Shown here: positions 61,001-64,000 of the stretch, piece after piece
Numbering within the stretch: the stretch's first letter is position 1
Layout of the letters: each line of letters starts with the position of its first letter
Source of the DNA: Atrichornis clamosus
Taxonomy: Eukaryota > Chordata > Aves > Passeriformes > Menuridae
Length of the DNA stretch: 64,000 nucleotides
Direction: 5' to 3'
Assembly (NCBI GenBank): GCA_013400975.1
Contig: WBMZ01002651.1
Coordinates: 62,001 to 126,000 of the forward strand
Notes under the pieces: model-generated
Database searches by the model: none
Told to the model about the DNA's origin: nothing
What the model saw: the letters and a program-made list of their open reading frames with translations, nothing else
Made by a program: the position numbers and the translations under genes

Positions 61001-63708
61001 CATGAGGCACTTTAAGAGCCCTACTGACTTATATCCCTCCTACTTTCTTGCCAAACACTGTCTTTCTGGGTGTCATATGTATTCTCTGTCCTTCTGGATT
61101 TTTCTTCCCCTGAAGAACGTGGACAGTAGGGCTACAATTCCATATTGAAACGGGTGTTTTTGAGAATCTATTGCATGCCATTTATTTTATTAGCAGTACC
61201 TTTAACTTTTGGAATGCATTGTACAATGCTGGTCTTTTGAGCACAATAGGGAAGAAAAAAACCAGTTTGATCCTATCAGAGGAATACTTGAACAACAGTT
61301 GATGCCTGCATATTTGTTTCTTCCGTGTGAACAGATTTATCCATAATTTCATTTCGAAAATAAAGTGAGGTCTGTAAATAGATTTATATAACTTGTATAA
61401 AATTGGCATTTCATCCACAATAATGACATATTGTTGCTGCCTTAGAATGGAATCTTTATTGCTTTAAAGAAAAGATGCATGACTTTATATGAGCAATAGA
61501 GTGTGGTGGCTTTTAGGCATCTTACATAGAACTATGTAAGAGCTATTTTAGTTTACAAACAGGCGTACCTCTGCTGCACAATGATGAAGAGAAACTGTGT
61601 ATATTCTTTGGTTTTCCAGGAGCATAACAAAGTTTCAGGTACAGCAGTCTTAAAGATGTTAAACAAGAACTAATATAAGTGGATTTAGGTTATGTTATGA
61701 TCTCTAAAATTATTCATTCCTTTAACACCTCTGAGTCACAATGCTTAAAAGGAGAGACACTAATTAGATATACAACTGAAAACAGGAATCTAAAATGTCT
61801 GCCAAATACAGATCCAGCCTAGCCATCGGCGTCCACCACTTTCCTCTAAGCAGAAAAAAGAATTAATTATCCAGCTCTCTGTTACAAATAAAGAAACATT
61901 CACTGATAGCCTTTCCTTGACACTGAGATGCATCTGATAGTACTGAGGGGGTTCAGGGTCACTGAATGGCTTGTCCAAGATCAGTTCTATTTTATTCTCA
62001 TGTATGAGGGATTCTTTTTAGCTGCACAGATAAGTAGGCAGCAGTTTTTTAATTGAGGCGTCATTTAGTCTTTCCTTAATTGTATTTGTGTGTGTGTGAG
62101 TGTTCATTTTTGGTTACCAAAAAGGATATGTTTGAAAACTACTGTAAAGACGAATTAAAGCCTCTGTTCTTGTAAAAAAGTGATTCCCTGTGTCATAAAA
62201 TGTTTTACTGTTAGCATGAATATGACCTCACTCTGCATCACCAGAATCACTTTCAGAATACTCCTGGTTTTTCCATTCCGTATCTGTGGATCTCCTAGGT
62301 GCAGTTTCCATGCTGTGTAAATACTGGGGCTTAATTTGGGACCCAACTGCATTAGTTCCTCTTGGGTTTGGGATTTTAATTATAGTGTAATTATAGATGG
62401 ATATAGTTATCACAGCAGCTTCTCAAAGGGAAGATTGACACTTTATCTCAGATATTTCTTAAATTTGGGAGTCAGTATTAGTGTGCTTACTTGCTTATAC
62501 CAAAATGCTGGATATTTGATTATATGTCAATAATGTTTAAATCTAATAGCTGACTATTAAAGAAATATTCATGAAACTGGTTCTTGAAGATGTGGCCATT
62601 TTTGTACTGTAAAGCTGAATGTTCTTCTGAAACCTTTTCTGCCAAGGATTTTCAGCAGGCCTTAATCTTCATGTTTTCCTGTTGTGTATTGTGTTTCATG
62701 TTTCAGAAGTAAACTGGTGGTTCCAACTTAGGAAAAATTCTTAAATTAAGTGTTGTGGTTTTTTCTTCAAAGTATGGGTTAAGACTGGATTAGGTGTGTG
62801 TGGGTGTTGTGTGTAGATTATGATGTTACCTGCCATCTCTGTCGTTTCCAAGATAAAACACACAGAGAAAAAGGTAAAAAAAAAAAAGTGCAGGAGTTAG
62901 GTGCCACCCATACTTTACAGTCATCTGGGTGGTTTGTGGGTAAGGTTGTTTCATCTAAAAGCCTATATTTAAATATCTGATATGGCTGAATAATAAAAAA
63001 ACTCAGAAACAGGTCAAACTCCAAAAGTAAAGGGTAATACTGTCAAATAAACAGTGTTAACTTTAAAGGTTTTTATTTACAAGTAAGATACACTTTTTTA
63101 GCATCTGCTGTTAATAAAAGGCTCCCTTTAAAAGCATGACATTCCCCAGATGCAGAATAGGCAATGAGTCTCATTTTAGGTGGAGCCTGCTGCTCGGCTG
63201 GTGGCTCCTTGTCATGGAGTCTAAATATTGCTCAGGGAAACAATTTTTTTTTGCTGATGTGATTAGTGCTCTAGAGTCTATAGAGGTTTATTGCACTGCT
63301 ATAAGAATAACATCTATGACCTGCTTGATGTGCACTTACCCACCAGTCATACCCCTGCCACCACAGACTGCAGTTGCTCTGTCTGCATGCCACTTCCTTT
63401 GACAGAGCTGCCATTCACACTCTTGATTCCAGGTGGTGTTCTTTCAGCTCCTGTCTGCTCTCCTGTTCATACTGTACTCTCCCTAAAGTTGTTCGGTGGT
63501 TTGGGTTTTTTTTTCAATTTGTTTTTTAAATAACTTGTTACCTGGCGCACTTTTCTCCTGTTCTGGTTTTTCAGGGTGTGCACAGGCTGTGGAGTTAGTT
63601 CCTATCAGTGTGCACATTGTACACTTTTCCTGACAAGCCCAGGCAGAGAAATGTCAAAGTTTTCAGGTATCTGAAGCAAAAAAGTCTGTAGAGCAACAGG
63701 ACAAAGTG

Positions 63709-63727
63709 ATGGTGGTGGTGGTGGTGG
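63709..63727. repeat. (GGT)n trinucleotide repeat
   Basis: About six GGT units followed by GGGG and a T run. On the minus strand it reads as a His-codon run, which explains the polyhistidine in an overlapping open frame. Confidence 0.8.
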
Positions 63728-64000
63728 GGTTTTTTATTAAGTTGAGTGTTTCTGAAGGTGTGTATTAATATGAATTTAGTAGTTCCAGAAGTTATGTACA
63801 CTTCAAGTACTTAAAAACAGGCAGTCACATGGAATACAGAAGGCTGACGGTCCTGTTTTCTTAGGACCTTGCTAGATTCCACTTGGAGGTCTGGTAGAGG
63901 AAATAGGCCATTGTCCTGAGGGTTCAGAGGAGGAGCACTGAGTTAGGAAGTAGCGTCCTATTTCTGATTCAGCTGATGAGAGGGATCAAAAAGATTTAGT

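Larger units (their letters stand above)
55123..64000 (+). other. unique sequence to the window end, no recognised gene
   Basis: About 9 kb without recognisable exon or young repeat, apart from the GC-richer coding-like interval at 57,917-58,072. It contains A/C-rich tracts (56,823-56,892; 59,824-59,873; 60,191-60,248), a short (TG)n run (62,087-62,098), a (GGT)n run (63,709-63,727), and a small CpG cluster at 59,170-59,245. A motif-rich block lies at 57,330-57,840. The window ends inside unremarkable sequence, so the gene may continue beyond it. Confidence 0.45.

Noticed and set aside
1..64000. Endogenous retrovirus or LTR element
   Set aside because: I searched for paired terminal repeats, primer-binding-site text and gag/pol-like frames and found none. 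All reverse transcriptase remains are of the CR1 LINE type.

Overview
The window looks like nuclear DNA from a bird. Seven stretches match the avian non-LTR retrotransposon CR1, six of them antisense to the + strand. Three short copies (near 6.7, 15.7 and 54.6 kb) belong to one closely related subfamily whose text resembles CR1 subfamilies common in neoavian birds; passerine origin is possible but is a guess. The rest is AT-rich, CpG-poor unique sequence of the kind found in vertebrate introns and intergenic DNA. No bacterial-style gene, CRISPR array, rRNA or convincing tRNA was seen.

Layout. Bases 1-15,734 hold no recognisable host gene: a 1.7 kb 5'-truncated CR1 (288-1985), a polypurine tract (4025-4269), a short CR1 tail (6719-7026), a coding-like but stop-interrupted stretch on the minus strand (10,994-11,419), and a + strand CR1 tail that ends at 16,075. 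A CpG island (about 16,076-17,235) follows directly, with GC boxes and a CACGTG box. It is almost certainly the promoter of a + strand gene. A donor at 16,430/16,431 ends a probable first exon. The best exon of the window is 26,958-27,043, with a strong polypyrimidine tract and a GTAAGT donor.

Joined, the two exons place an in-frame TGA upstream of ATG 27,008, so translation probably begins in exon 2 with MKSLKAKFRKSD. Two tiny upstream ORFs precede that start. The gene itself is not recognised.

Bases 27,044-64,000 are probably intron plus possibly further exons. By eye, five intervals combine good splice signals with an open frame (36,486-36,736; 41,682-41,842; 47,140-47,209; 54,329-54,468; 57,917-58,072). 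Several are phase-compatible, but none has recognisable homology and such pairs also arise by chance, so they are hypotheses. All four CR1 fragments downstream of the promoter are antisense to the gene. One of them, 49,985-50,430, is an old, diverged copy. Three or four unique blocks rich in homeobox, octamer or bZIP-type motifs could be conserved regulatory DNA.

No clearly new biological system was seen. The items most worth checking are the unidentified CpG-island gene and its start-stop uORF, the candidate exon chain, and the minus-strand pseudogene-like block near 11 kb.
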